Origin: Talinum fruticosum
Lineage: Eukaryota; Streptophyta; Magnoliopsida; Caryophyllales; Talinaceae
Direction: 5' to 3'
Length of the DNA stretch: 64,000 nucleotides
Assembly (NCBI GenBank): GCA_021018815.1
Contig: JAITYX010000119.1
Span: 372,001-436,000, forward strand
This document shows, in pieces, positions 11,829 through 23,171 of this stretch (positions within the stretch are counted from its first letter, which is position 1; every line of letters starts with the position of its first letter). The position numbers and the translations under genes were made by a program. Below the pieces are notes generated by a model. It was not told the origin of the DNA. It worked only from the letters and a program-made list of their open reading frames with translations, and searched no databases.

Positions 11829-14372
11829 TAAAAGAACCGACCCAGTCATCAACCCGAATGGCAGAGTGGGTCAATCGGTCAATCGGTCGAACCGTTTAGA
11901 TCGGTTGACCCACTTTATTGGTTGGACAGGGTTGAACCGTCATGACCCAATTGACAATAAAATTATTTCTTTACATATTTTCAACTACTTTCGTTCATAT
12001 TATTTTTTATATTTAATTAAAAAGGGCATATTCCATTAAAATACATAAAAACTAAGAAATCATATAATGTGGGCTAATAAAAAGCCCATTTATATGGGTA
12101 TTCATTAAAAAAAGCATAAAACATAAATTTAAGCAAAACCCTAAAATTGAAGCTTGCTATCTTCTTAGCCGCACCCCCTCTCCCCTTTCTATCTCCTATG
12201 TCTACCTCTTATCTACTCCTTATCAGTACTCCTTCTCTACCTCTCTTAAGTCTGCCCTTTCTTGTCCTTTGCTCCAGTATTTGTTGCCTCATCTCCTCCT
12301 TCTCTACTCTTTTTCTGCTCATTTTCTTTTCCTTTGTTCCTCTATTGGCCGCCCGACGACTCCTTCTCTAATCCTTTTCTACCCATCTTTTCTCTTTCTT
12401 CTTCTCCTGTCTTCGCTGGCTCTTCTCCTCCTTCTATGCTCTCCATTTCTGCTCATCTCTTCTCTGCTCCTCTTCTCCTTCTTCTCTACTCATCTTTCTC
12501 ACGTCATCTCTCTCTCGGTGAGCACTATTAACAAAGGCAAGCTAGAGCCGGAGCAGAGAGAAGCAGAGACACCGGTTCGAACAAGGAATTTAGAGGTAGG
12601 GTTTTTAAATCATGGTCGAACCGCGGGTTGGCCGGTTCATACTAGTTAAGCGCGTTGACCGGTTCAAACCGATTTTTCCAATTCGATTGCCTAAACGAGT
12701 CTATACATTAAACTGCCCGTTAAAATGATTGGTTCCTAGTCCAACCGGTTGAACCAGCCGGTCCGGTCCAATTTTCGTAACATACCCTATAGTGCGTCAC
12801 GTCTAAGACTAAATATCATAATTACCGCCTAAGCGCTAATCGACCGCTTAATGTAAATTACATAGACTATACGATAATGCAATTGGAAGAAATCCAAATA
12901 CGAGATATCACAAAGGACAATTGTCAAGTAATGAAACGTAATGTTAAGAAAATCGGACCGAATCAGCCATTTCAACTTATCGGACGGGGAATGGATCGGA
13001 TCTACGATCCGATTATTCTTATCGTTCTATGTATCGAATCGGGAAAACCTTATCTAACCCGGTCAACGCAGAAACTTGATTAGCTTGGTCGAATCGCGAT
13101 TAGATCGAGATTTTCCTAATTACATGCAAAGCTTGGCCTTTTTTTTTCTTTCCCTTTCCCTTTGAGTTAAGGACTTGAGGCTTCGGTTTTAGCACACCAA
13201 AAGAGATGAAGTTTTAACAAGAGAGAGATGGGGGTAGATGGGTGATGTAGAGAAGAGGAGAGGGAGAAGGGGGAGGAGAGAGAAATAAAGGAGGCTTCAT
13301 GGGGGAAGAAATAGAGAGGACGAGATAAATGGGGAAGGGCTCGGGGAGGGGAGATATAGGGAAGAGAGAAATTGGGGGCCCTTTACACGCTAGGGAGAAA
13401 TGGGGAAATGTGAAAAATGTGGGTGTATGGGGGCTATTTTACAAAAATTGGACCGGACAAGCCGGTTCGACTGATCGGACCAGGACCGATGATTCTAACG
13501 GGCGGTTTTATGTGTAGATTCGATTAGGTCAAGGAACCGGAAAAATCGGTCCGAATCGGACGACCCGCTTGACTCGGATGAATCGGTCGAGTCGCGGTTC
13601 AATCGTGATTTTAAAAACCCTAACTCAAATTCGTACTCTCCTTGATCGGTCTTCCGCTCTCTCTGGCTGCTGCTGGTGCAGTCTGCTCTCCTCTCTTTGC
13701 CTTCCTCGGCGTCGGCCTTGTCTCAACGGCGGTGCTCGCCGGTGTCTCTGCTTCTCTATGGTCGGGTTCTAACTTGCCTTTGTTGGTGACGCATCTCACT
13801 GGTGGTGCTTCCCGAAATAGGAAGGGAGAGAGATGGCTCAAAAAGCATAAAGAAGGAGCGAGATGAAAGAGAAAAGGGAAAAAGGAAGAGGACTCAAGAA
13901 GCAAAAGAGGGGAGCTGTGTTAAGATATAACTAGGCGGCTGAGAAGCGAGAGGAGTAAAGAAGAAGAAGCCGAGGAGAGAGAAAGGAGGAGAAGGATCAA
14001 GGTGTGAGAAGAGTAACAGGCGAGGTTTTAACTTAGGGTTTTATTTTAATCTATTTTTTAAGGCTTTTTTTAATAAATGTAAATATAAATAGGCTTTTTC
14101 TTGAATCATATATGATATGATTTGTTAAATTTTAAGCCTTTTTATAGAATACGCCATTCTTTTTATGAAATATAGAAAGACAATAACAACGAAAAAAAAA
14201 TAGCTAAAGACATACGAGAAAATTAATTCTTTGGTCAACTAGGTCATAACGGTTCAACCTGTTCCACCCGATGAACGGGTCAACCGATTTAACCCGGTCT
14301 AAACGGTTTGACTGGTTGACCCATTGACCTACTCTCTCAATCGGGTTGATGACCGGGCCGGTTCTCTTCACA
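11829..14372. mobile_element. Large foldback / long-TIR non-autonomous DNA transposon
   Basis: The left arm (11829-12785) reappears as the reverse complement in 13437-14372. Landmarks in order from outside in are: AGAACCG-CCCGTCATCAACCC, AAACCGTTTAGA-CGGTT, AAAAAGCCTATTTATAT-type sequence, AAAACCCTAA, a pyrimidine-rich stretch, AACAAAGGCAAG-TAGA, GAGAAGCAGAGACACCGG, GTAGGGTTTTTAAATC, and CCGGTCCAATTTT. Arms are about 950 bp and the loop about 650 bp. Many CCGGTTNAACCGG-like motifs recur, and the loop (12950-13110) holds another diverged copy of the inner arm. No transposase is present. The architecture fits a Mutator-related or foldback-type non-autonomous element; I found no convincing target-site duplication. 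Confidence 0.75.
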
Positions 14373-14387
14373 TAGGGTGGGAGGACA

Positions 14388-16800
14388 ATATGACAATGTT
14401 GGAGATGGAGCATACACTCCCACACTAACATAGACAAAAATTTAATATGTGTAATTTTTTATTAATAGAGTTATTTTAGATATTAACTACCTTAATTTCT
14501 ATACCGTTAGGATACTCTCCACATTCTTTCCAAAATCATTTCTTGCGTTTTGTAAGAACCACGGCCTAGGGCCGGACCCCGGGGCCGAGCTTCCCCACGT
14601 GCCTTTTTGACGTAAGGGTTTTAGAAATTATAAAGGATGATTTTACGGTTTCGAAGATGAATTTTAGAAAGTGGGGATAAACCTTTTATTAAAATTTTCC
14701 GAGTTTTATTAAATCTGATTAATCGAAATTTGAATAGCGGTTTTTATTAACCTTTTATTTTATTAATTATTTTGAGGAGTCACGGAATCTTATTTTCTAA
14801 TTAAGGAATTAATGATATTAGAGTTATGGTTCTACCGTGAGGCTTTAGGGCCAGATTGATGGACCGAAGCAACCTCTACTAACCCCGCAGTGCTGGTCAT
14901 GGCTTGCACCGGGGAAGACGAGCGCCGGCCAGAGGCCGTGGCTGGTGAAACCAGCCTCGGTGCAGTGCCCGGTGGGCGAATCCGAACGTAACATAATTTT
15001 TCCTGCAACCGAGAAAATGCCGAGATGCGATTTTGAATAAAATAAAACATAAAATAATAGAGTCGCTAGCCAATTTTTAGGAAGAGAAAACTAACAAAAA
15101 ACATAAAAGAAAATTTTCTGTCTCGATCTTAGTCCGGGAAAACTAAGACCGAAAAAGGTTAAAAATTGACTACATCGGTCTTGAACCGAGAATTGCATTC
15201 GGAGGCAAGGGTGTGAAACGTAGGGATAAACTCATCCATTCCGCCCGTCCGAAGACGGCCATTACTAGTTCGAGTACCATATTAATAATGATGTAAGAAG
15301 ACAAGCATACAACATACGAAGCAAAATTAAAGCAACCAAAACATAACAAGGAAAACAATAAAGAAAAGCGGTAAAGAAAGCAATAAAGGAAAGAAAAGCG
15401 AGAGATAATAAAAAAATTACATCGGTCAAGGAGGAAATTAAAGCGATTACGTCTATTAAACCCTAATATGGTAAGCAATAAAACAGAAATAAATATAACC
15501 GTTCGAAGGCTAAAATATGGCCCTCAAGTTGTCCCACCTTCCTAATTTAGATCTCCACACCGGATCTCTCGATACAATAGCGACAATCTAAAGAAAAGGG
15601 CTAGTTTTGTGAGTTGTGTCTAGAGTATGGTAGTGATCGATTGAATGAGTGCCTAGAGATCATAATAACTGAATATTCTTTAGCTATTTGAACGGATTCA
15701 ACGGTGAAAGGTGAATGCTTACATAAATTTCAGCAAAGTAACGAGTTAGATGAAGGTATTCGAGGTTAGCTTTTGGCAGCGTGTTACTAAGGCAAGAAGC
15801 CGTATGGAAATGAGAGCCATACGTCTCTATTTATAGGAGAGGACCTAGGTCACAAATGACCTAGGATTTGCCTCTTATTAGCCGTCCAAACAGCTGAAAT
15901 AAAACTGGGCCAAATCCTAAGAGATTAAACCGAATCAAAAAGACATAAAACCTGGATAGAACAGGGAAAAAGAGGAAAGCGGGCACCGGTCAACCGGACG
16001 CTCCTAGGGTTTCGTGCCCTAGTTGTGTCTCCGAAGACTCTCCAAGCTCAAAACGCAGCGTTCCACCATGCTTTTAGAAGGTGGGCACCGGCCCCGACGT
16101 CGTTTAGAGGGTAAAAGCTTCCGGTCTCGTTGCGGTTGTCTCGTAAAGCTTAAAACACAGCGAGTTTGATATTCTTGATCATGAAATGCAACGATTTAAC
16201 GTCGTCTTTAAGTCTTCGACTCCTTGTCCGATTTGGACAAAAGTAGAATGCGGTATTCTACACTTGGAATTTCCCGACGGATAACACTTGGACTGGACAA
16301 TCTCTAAAGGCTCGGCCCGACTCTTGGACCGGTCCGAAAGAAAAGACGATTTGTGGGTTTACTTGGCTGATGTTGCACCGATCGATCATAGTCCGAGATC
16401 CAAAATCCACAAACGGGACTCAAGATTATCATCATCGGGCCAACAAAAAAATATAGAAATAAAGAGATAAAGGACGACACTTTTTAGGAGTGTACACTTT
16501 CCCAAGACTCTCTCTCTCACTTCAAACTCTTCAATTGGCCTCGCCATTTTCTCTCTCGTCGGTTTCTCTTTCGTCGTTTTCTCTCTTACGTTGAAGTGTT
16601 TGACGTGAGAGAGAGTCCTGGGAAAGCGAGTAAATAATTTTGAAAAGAACATGGAGAGAATCCTAACGGTATCCAAATTAAGGTAGTTAATATCTAAAAT
16701 AACTCTATTAATAAAAAAATTACACATATTAAATTTTTGTCTATGTCAGCGTGGGAATAAATGCTCTCAATTCCAACATTGTCATATTGTGTACTCATAA
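14388..16800. mobile_element. Second foldback element, interrupted by a solo LTR
   Basis: About 165 bp at 14388-14550 (CAATATGACAATGTTGGA ... ATAGACAAAAATTTAATATG ... TACCGTTAGGAT-CTCTCCA) recurs as the reverse complement at 16630-16800. The arms continue inward as a hairpin at 16497-16630, where CTTTCCCAAGACTCTCTC pairs with GAGAGAGTCCTGGGAAAG. Removing the insertion at 14551-16496 restores an element of about 470 bp with nearly continuous inverted arms. It directly abuts the larger foldback at 11829-14372. The sequence just right of it (16860-16990) again resembles part of the large foldback's arm. Confidence 0.7.
14551..16496 (-). mobile_element. Solo LTR inserted in the foldback (relative of 59025-60950)
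   Basis: The segment is bounded on the plus strand by TGTAAGAACC and GTGTACA, so in either orientation it has TG...CA ends. A TATA-like CTATAAATAG reads on the minus strand (15828-15837), which favours minus orientation. The relative at 59025-60950 shares many blocks, for example CATCGGTCTTGAACCGAGAAT versus CATCGATCCGTAACCGAGAAT, and has the same minus-strand TATA (60283-60292). The site it split can be reconstructed from the opposite foldback arm, where the flanking GTTT/CTTT are adjacent. It has no coding content, so it could also be a non-coding LTR-type derivative. Confidence 0.62.
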
Positions 16801-17112
16801 GAGCATATCATAATTTGTAGTGGGGGAGGGAGGCTCATAAGAAGGAAGGGAAAAACGAGGGTGATTAGGTAAATTAGGGTTTTGTTTATTTTATTTATTT
16901 AAAGCTTAAAGGCGAGAATATATATTTATGGGTTACAATTCGGGTTGAAATTGTTAAATTGGCTTTAATTTCTTTTAATTATTTATATGATAAATAATTT
17001 TTTTCTTTGTTATTTGAGATTTTATTTAATATTTCTATCATGCTATATTTTTTAGTATCCGGATCCGAAACAGAAAAATATTAAAAAAATAGAGAAAAGT
17101 TAGCTACGACTT
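16801..17112. other. AT-rich spacer with partial foldback-arm similarity
   Basis: The part at about 16860-16990 (TAGGGTTTTGTTTATTTTAT followed by AAGCTTAAAGG) resembles the right arm of the large foldback near 14031-14100. Otherwise I see nothing. Confidence 0.4.
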
Positions 17113-17631
17113 TGACCGATCATGCTAATCCGAATATTTGCCGAGACGATTACAGACTCACCCGCCACATTAATAATCATCTAGGCCCAATCAATCGGAC
17201 AAAGGAAGTGTCGGCGTTAGGGTTTCTCCTAAACTATGGTAAATTACTACCCTACCCCCATTCAATTTCCCTATAAATACTCACCTACCCCCTCCATCAA
17301 ATCACAAGTTCATAACATCAATCCCAAGACTTTCCTCTCTTGGAAAATCCCACAAATCCTAAAAACCTTACTCCAATAAGCAAATCCCCAAAGAAATTCC
17401 CTTTCGTGCACATCGAGGAAGATTTCCTCGATTCATTCAATCAGTTCATCACTAACTTAAGCGTCGGAGGGGCATTCCACGGGATCTACCCCGGGGCTTC
17501 GCCTTTTGCAGGTTTCGCAGCGGCCACATGGAACCCATTCGATCACACCACATCCTCACAAACAGAGTAGTAAATCCTTTCTCCCTCCGAATCATCATCC
17601 ACATCATCACACTCTGTTTTCCTTCGGAACA
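17113..17631 (+). mobile_element. 5' LTR of the Tat-type gypsy element
   Basis: The segment matches 30844-31380 in order: CACCCGCCAC-TTAATAATCATC, TACCCTACCCCCATT, ATAAATACTCACCTACCCCC, GACTTT-CTCTCTT, CATCGAGGAA-ATTTCCTCGA, and TCTCCGAATCATCATCCACA. A TATA box CTATAAATAC lies at 17271-17280. I place the right end at GGAACA (17631), just before a primer-binding-like sequence, and the left end at TGACCG (17113) by comparison with the 3' copy. The short ORF at 17340-17570 is LTR sequence. Confidence 0.72.
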
Positions 17632-17635
17632 TTTT

Positions 17636-17655
17636 TACACCATCCGTGGGGAGGA
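17636..17655 (+). other. Probable primer-binding site
   Basis: TACACCATCCGTGGGGAGGA follows the LTR end. It resembles a degenerate form of the TGGCGCC-type primer-binding sequences of plant gypsy elements, but the first bases are not conserved, so the tRNA cannot be named. Confidence 0.4.
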
Positions 17656-17664
17656 AGGTAGCTA

Positions 17665-19480
17665 ATGGTTGCTAGTAATACCCCATCACGATCTAAGATG
17701 ACACGTGAAGCAACCAATCCGCCAGTCCCTCATCCTCACCATTCAATGCCTACGGGGCCAATCTCGCAGCGTCCCTCAAGCCGAGGACGTAGAGTCATCT
17801 CGGCGGTCCACCGAGCAACCGCCACACTCGGTCGGAGGGTTACGTCACCCTATGGGGTCTTCAAAACTTGATAGAGACCCTTAAGACTACTGTCGCACAA
17901 CAAGTGCATGAGCGGGTTTAACCCACCATGGAGTAGCGCATGCCCATCATGCCCTTCCGAGTATACCCCCAACTCCGGGTATGGCACAATCCCCAGGGAG
18001 GTCGACTGTTGGCTTCTTCTCGGGTGGGATGCCCTCACACGCGAGCATAGCACAGCCCATCGAGGCTCCAACTGTGCTCGCCCCGAGCAGCCAAGTGCCC
18101 CCCAATGAGGCGCCACGAAGAAGGAGATGCTAGTGGGATCATCAAGGCCAAGAGAGCTCTTTATAGAGGCAATGAGAATATCGCAACATCCCACACGACC
18201 TCGACCTCCTACGCCACCCACAACGAAGCCCTCTGCCTAGTTTAAAGGTTAAGGCAATGCCCCGGCACCATAAGCGAGCCCAAACCTCGGGGAGCATAAG
18301 AACGAGTCGGTCCCACGCGATCGGTTATTCGTGGCCGCAACTCTCGGCAAGCCTACGATGCTCCTAAGCATAACCAAGAACGATCCGTTGTTTGGGAGCG
18401 CGAGCGCTCAAGGGAAAGACACCGTGGGCAATCGGCTATGAAGGGTTCCGAGAAGTCGAGATGACCAGGCGCACTCCCGCTCGATCCGAGAGGAGGAAGA
18501 GTCCTTCCTTAGTGGAGGTTCCACGACACCAACCCCGTGCTCGTTCCCGTCTCTCGGCTCCGACTCGAGGCCGACCCGACCTACTTTCAATACTCCATTT
18601 TCAAAGAAAATCATGAATGGCCCGAGAATGAAAAAGATAAAGGTTCTCGAGATCAACCCGTATAACGGTACAACCGATCCCGAGGAGCACCTGGCATACT
18701 ATAAGTCCCATATGTATGTTCGGGACGGAGAAGATGTAACCTATTGTCGATTCTTCCCCGCCACGTTAAAAGGGATCGTGCGAGAAATGGTTTAACGGTC
18801 TTCCTCGGGAAGCATCTCTTCCTTTGAAGAACTCTACGAGAAATTTGTCTGTGCAATCTGTCATGCGAGTTGTAAGCAAAAGAAGACCAAGCATCCAACT
18901 CTCAAAAATCAAACAAGGGAGAAATAAAACCCTTAAAGACTACATCGGGAGGTTCCATGGCGAAGCCGTCCTCATCCCCGACCTTCAAGATGGAGTTGCC
19001 TACACCTTCTTCTTGAATGGGCTCTGGAGCGGAAGATTCAAGTTCTCCTTCGCCGAGCGAAGGTGACTACTCTCGCGAAGCACTCCGGAAGCGGCCGATT
19101 TCATTCAGGCCATGGAGATCTGCGCAGTAGAGGGGAGGAAGTGAAAAGAAAAGGAGGGGAAGGAAAGTTTTTCCCGAAATGAAAAGAAGTCCCAAGAGAA
19201 GGAAGTGAACCACCGCTTCAACACTAATCCTCGAAGTATTCCGATGGAAATCAAAGGGCATCCCATGCTCAAGAAACCACCTCCCATGTCTACTCTTTCC
19301 AAGGCACGAGCTTCCAACAAGTACTTTAAGTTCCACGAGCAAGCTGGGCACAACACCGTTGAGTATCGATCCCTAAAAAGGCACTTGGGAGTTGGCCGAT
19401 AATGGGCAAATCGACCGTTTCCTCAAGAAGGATACTCGTGGGACTAAGGGAGGTTCCTCAAGGCAAGGAGAAAAGAATTA
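17665..19480 (+). pseudogene. gag of the Tat-type gypsy element
   Basis: The ATG at 17665 (MVASNTPSRSKMTREATNPP) follows the primer-binding site and is the likely original start. The recognisable capsid domain lies at about 18613-19070 with INPYNGTTDPEEHLAYY, HMYVRDG and LKDYIGRFH in changing frames. A zinc-knuckle equivalent is visible at about 19316-19372 (KFHEQAGHNT), but the cysteines that should flank it are replaced (F and Y), so metal binding is lost. Gag would package the element's RNA. Multiple stops and frameshifts make it non-functional. Confidence 0.8.
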
Positions 19481-19518
19481 TGAAAATGACAATATCACCG
19501 GAATCGTAACCACCATCG

Positions 19519-19920
19519 TTGGGGGCTTGGCAAGGGTGTGAAACCCTCCTCTTGCAAAGCTCACATAAGGAGCGCACAACAGTGTTGATCACCGGGCAAC
19601 CTCCACCTATGAAGGTGCCCGTGATGACCTTTAGAGATAAAGATCTAAGAGGCATGGCCACCCCGCACGATGACCCCATGGTCATTACATTGAAAATCTC
19701 GGACGCCACGGTCCGGAGGGTCCTTGTGGACACGAGAAGCTCAGTGGACATCATCATAATGGAGTGCTTAAACCGGTTGAAATACACCCTCGGAATCTCA
19801 TCCCCTAGTAAATCCAATCCTTGGATTCGGGGGCAGACAGTGCATCCTATCTCGCATGATCCGCCTACCGGTTAGGATTAGAGATAAGGCCGAGAGGATG
19901 GAATATTGAAGTAAACTTTT
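19519..19920 (+). pseudogene. Aspartic protease domain of the gypsy element
   Basis: The frame starting near 19519 includes VRRVLVDTRSSVDIIIME. In functional gypsy proteases this motif reads LVDTGSS, so the catalytic-loop glycine is replaced by arginine, followed by a frameshift near 19875. The domain lies between gag and reverse transcriptase, as expected in a gypsy polyprotein, where it would cut the polyprotein. The next stretch continues with FLVVDVPSAYNVIMG in another frame, a typical linker to reverse transcriptase. Confidence 0.75.
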
Positions 19921-20439
19921 TGGTGGTGGACGTGCCCTCTGCCTACAATGTCATCATGGGGCATCCCACCCTCAACCAAACCAAGGGAGTCATTGCTCCA
20001 TACCTTCTCTTTATGAAGTATGAGCTCGATAACGGATCAATAGGCGAGATCTATGAAGACTAGAAAACAACGAAGAGAATGCTATGTTGTAAGCCTTCGA
20101 CCCTTAATGGAGAAGTAGACAGAGGAAGGAAAGACTAAAGATAACCCCAAGGGCAAGTGACCAAAGGTAGAGCCCTCTGCCAAAATTCCTGAAACTATGA
20201 CGGTGTGCTTCGCCACCACCGAAGACCATGGCAGGGTCCGACCTACCCCCTCGGAGGATGTCGAACTCATCCCCTTAGAGGAAGTTTGCCCCGATTGCTC
20301 CATGTAAGTGGGCAAGAACCTCCGCAAGGGGATCAAAGACAGCCTTGTTCAACTCTTGAGAGAGTACAAAGATGTCTTCGCCTTTGGACCCAGAGAGATG
20401 CCCGGGTTGAGCCCTAAAGTCATTGAGCACAACTTGAAT

Positions 20440-21340
20440 ATCGACCCATCCCACAAGCCCGTCATCCAAAAATGAAGACATCCGGGTGCGAGAACATAGC
20501 ATAGCAGTGGCCGAGGAGGTCAAGAAGCTACTTGAGGCAAGGTTCATTCAGGAGTGCCGAGTACCCGAGTGGATCGCCAACATAGACTTGGTGAAAAATT
20601 GAACCGCATATGAAGAATGTGCGTTGACTTCACCAACCTTAACAAAGCATTTCCAAAAGACAGACTACCCTTTGCCAAAAATTGACAAACTCGTCGATGC
20701 TACAGCAGGTCATGCCCTTCTTAGCTTCATGGATGCTTTTTCGGGGTACCATCAAATACCGCTATGCAAAGAAGACCAAGAAAGAATGACCTACATCACC
20801 GACCGGGGTTGTACTTGCTACAACATAATGCCCTTCGAGTTAAAAATGCTGGAGCCACCTACCAAAGGTTTGTTAACATGATCTTTGCCCACCTCATTGG
20901 AAAGACTATGGAAGTATATGTTAACGACATGATCGGCCAAAACCAAGCAAGTCATCGATCACATTTCCAACCTCCGAAAGACGTTTGAAGTCCTACGAAG
21001 GTACGAGATGAAGCTGAACCCCAAAAATGCACCTTTGGAGTCAAGGTTGGGAAATTCCTAGGCTTCATGATCAATCAACAAGGGATTGAAGCAAATCCCA
21101 ACAAGGTTCAAGTTGTACTCAACATGAAGTCCCCCAGGACCATCAAGGAAGTTTAGAAGCTAACAGGATGCGTAGCCGCCCTAGGACGATTCATGTTAAG
21201 GTTTGCGAATAAATGTCGACCCTTCTTCAAAGTTCTTAAGAAAAGAACCAAGTTCAAGTGGGATTCGAAGCGGAGGAGGCATTCTCTCGGCTAAAAGCAT
21301 ATCTAGCTGAACTTTTGAAAACTTCTAGTCCCACTCAGGG
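20440..21340 (+). pseudogene. Reverse transcriptase / RNase H region of the gypsy element
   Basis: Fragments in shifting frames give PEWIANIDLVK, DFTNLNKAFPKD, LLSFMDAFSGYHQIPL, TYITDRG, GATYQRFVNMIF and MEVYVNDMI, then KCTFGV- and FLGFMI-type sequence. These are the reverse transcriptase core blocks in the right order. The active-site motif that should read YVDD reads YVND (20917-20928), which loses a catalytic aspartate. The connection and first RNase H region follow to about 21340. This enzyme would copy the element's RNA into DNA; here it is dead from stops, frameshifts and the active-site change. Confidence 0.85.
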
Positions 21341-21559
21341 AGCCCCTACTCATATACCTCGCCGTGTCGGATTAAGCGGTAAGCGCAGTCCTCCTCGTAG
21401 AGCGAAGGAATGAGCAAATGTCGTTATATTACGTCGGCCATGTAGTTTAAGGAACGTGTTGCAAAAATTCGAAAGCTCCGAAAGAATGCTAAAATGGGTG
21501 GTCAAGCTAACCTCGTATGGCTTGGAGTTTGAACCTCGAAGAGCCATCAAAGCACAAGC

Positions 21560-21990
21560 CTTGGCAGATTTCATAGTAGAATGTTCACACCCAGCACCAG
21601 CCCTCACCGCCAAGGACAAATGATGGACCCTCTATGTAGACGGTTCAGCAACCAAAGACGGGAGTGGAGCAGGTTTGGTATCACTTCACCAATAGGAGAG
21701 CAGTATGAGCATGCGCTCAAGTTCATGTTCAAAGCTTCAAATAACGAGGCTGAGTACGAAGCCCTCTTAGCGAGCATAGACCTTTGTTATGCAGCAGGAG
21801 CAAGCTCTATAAAAGAATACTCCGATTCCCGACTTATAGTCTCCCAGCTAAATGGAGAATATGAGGCGCGGGACGAAGACATGATAGCGTATCGCCAAAA
21901 GGTCAAAGAAGCGACAGGACGACTCTAACACTTCGAAATCTTGCATGTACCCTGCTCGAAGAACAAATAAGTCGATGCCCTCTCCAAACT
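21560..21990 (+). pseudogene. Second (archaeal-type) RNase H domain of the gypsy element
   Basis: At about 21624-21683 one frame reads WTLYVDGSATKDGSGAG, and the next readable frame (to 21928) gives NNEAEYEALLASIDLCYAAG, YSDSRLIVSQLNGEY and DMIAYRQ. The D...E...D pattern (DGSA, NEAEYEAL, SDSR) is that of archaeal-type RNase H, known as a second RNase H in Tat-lineage gypsy elements. One frameshift separates the two halves. The sequence ends with a linker (KNK-VDALSKLADSSG) leading into integrase. Confidence 0.82.
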
Positions 21991-22289
21991 CGCCGACTCC
22001 TCGGGCGACAGGCAACCGAAAAGATCCAATGGGAGGTACTCGGGAGAGAAGTATCGATGTCAAAGAAACATGTGGCTAGACAGGAGCAAGCACTTAGATG
22101 GATCCCCTCGTCAACTACCTGTCCAAGGGGAACTTCCACAAGATAGCAGAGAAGCGGAGCATATCAAAAAAGAGCGGAGTGGTTCATCTACTATGACAAA
22201 ACACTCTACAAGAAGACGTACTCCCAACCCCGATTTGTTGCGTACCCCGAGAGATGGGTCGGAAAATACTTAAAGAAATTCATGAAGCA

Positions 22290-23171
22290 GTATGTAGCTC
22301 ACACATGAGCGGAAGGGCCTTGGTAGCTAAGGCTTTGTGAACAGAGCTATTATTAGTCGTCCTTGCGGGAAGATTCAATGGACTTAGTGAAGCTATGTGA
22401 CAAATGCCATAAATTCACTCCCGTGCCGAAGCACCCTCTACCGAGCTGACTCTATTCAATCACCCCTTCCTTTTGCAAAGTGGGGGATGGACATCCTTGG
22501 TCCGTTCTCGAAAGCCACGAGTCGGCGCAAGTACTTGTTCACGGCTATGGACTATTTTACTAAGTGGATAAAGGCTAAAGCCGTAGCCTCAATCACCGAG
22601 AAGGAAGTACGCAAGTTTATATGGAGGAACATCATTACTCGGTTTGGTGTCCCCAGAGCGATGATATTTGACAATGGACGACAATTCGACACTAACAAGG
22701 TGCGGGATTACCTCGCTCAATATGGTTGCCAAGCCCGCTTCACGGCCGTGGCTCGTCCTCAAACCAACGACCAAGCCGAGTTAGCCAACAAGGTCATATT
22801 TAACGCCCTTAAGAAGGGGCTAGATGATGCTAAGGGAAATAGGAGGATGAGTTTTCGGTCGTCCTATGGTCAATCAGGACCACAGAGAAGTTAGCTACCG
22901 GAGAAACACCTTTCATGCTGGTGTATGGAATTGAGGCCGTGCTCCAGGTCGAAGTTGCCCTTCACACCCCCGCCCCACGTCTTTCAGGAGGAGTTTAACA
23001 ACAAGGCCCTCGGGAGGCCCTTGACTTATTCGCTGTGAATCGAGGGGATAGCTATCTCCATGAGGCCATCACAAAACTAAAGATGGCAAGAGCTAACAAC
23101 AGGAGAGTGAGGGGACAATATATTAAAGTCGGTGACCTTTCTAAGGAAAACCGAAGTCGTGGGAAAGGCGG
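22290..23171 (+). pseudogene. Integrase of the gypsy element, N-terminal and catalytic parts
   Basis: The zinc-binding end is seen as LVKLCDKCHKFTPVPKHP (about 22383-22436). The catalytic core lies mostly in one open frame (22397-22894) with AMDYFTKW, IFDNGRQFD and NDQAELANK, so the catalytic D, D and E residues are still present. After 22894 the frame changes (TGETPFMLVYGIEAV-type sequence, then LTFLRKTEVVGKA) and stops at the insertion site at 23171. The C-terminal tail resumes at 24612. Integrase would insert the cDNA copy into the host genome. Confidence 0.85.

Noticed and set aside
12147..12649. Leucine/serine-rich ORFs resembling membrane proteins
   Set aside because: They read through the pyrimidine-rich left arm of the foldback element. 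The matching right arm gives only unrelated short frames.
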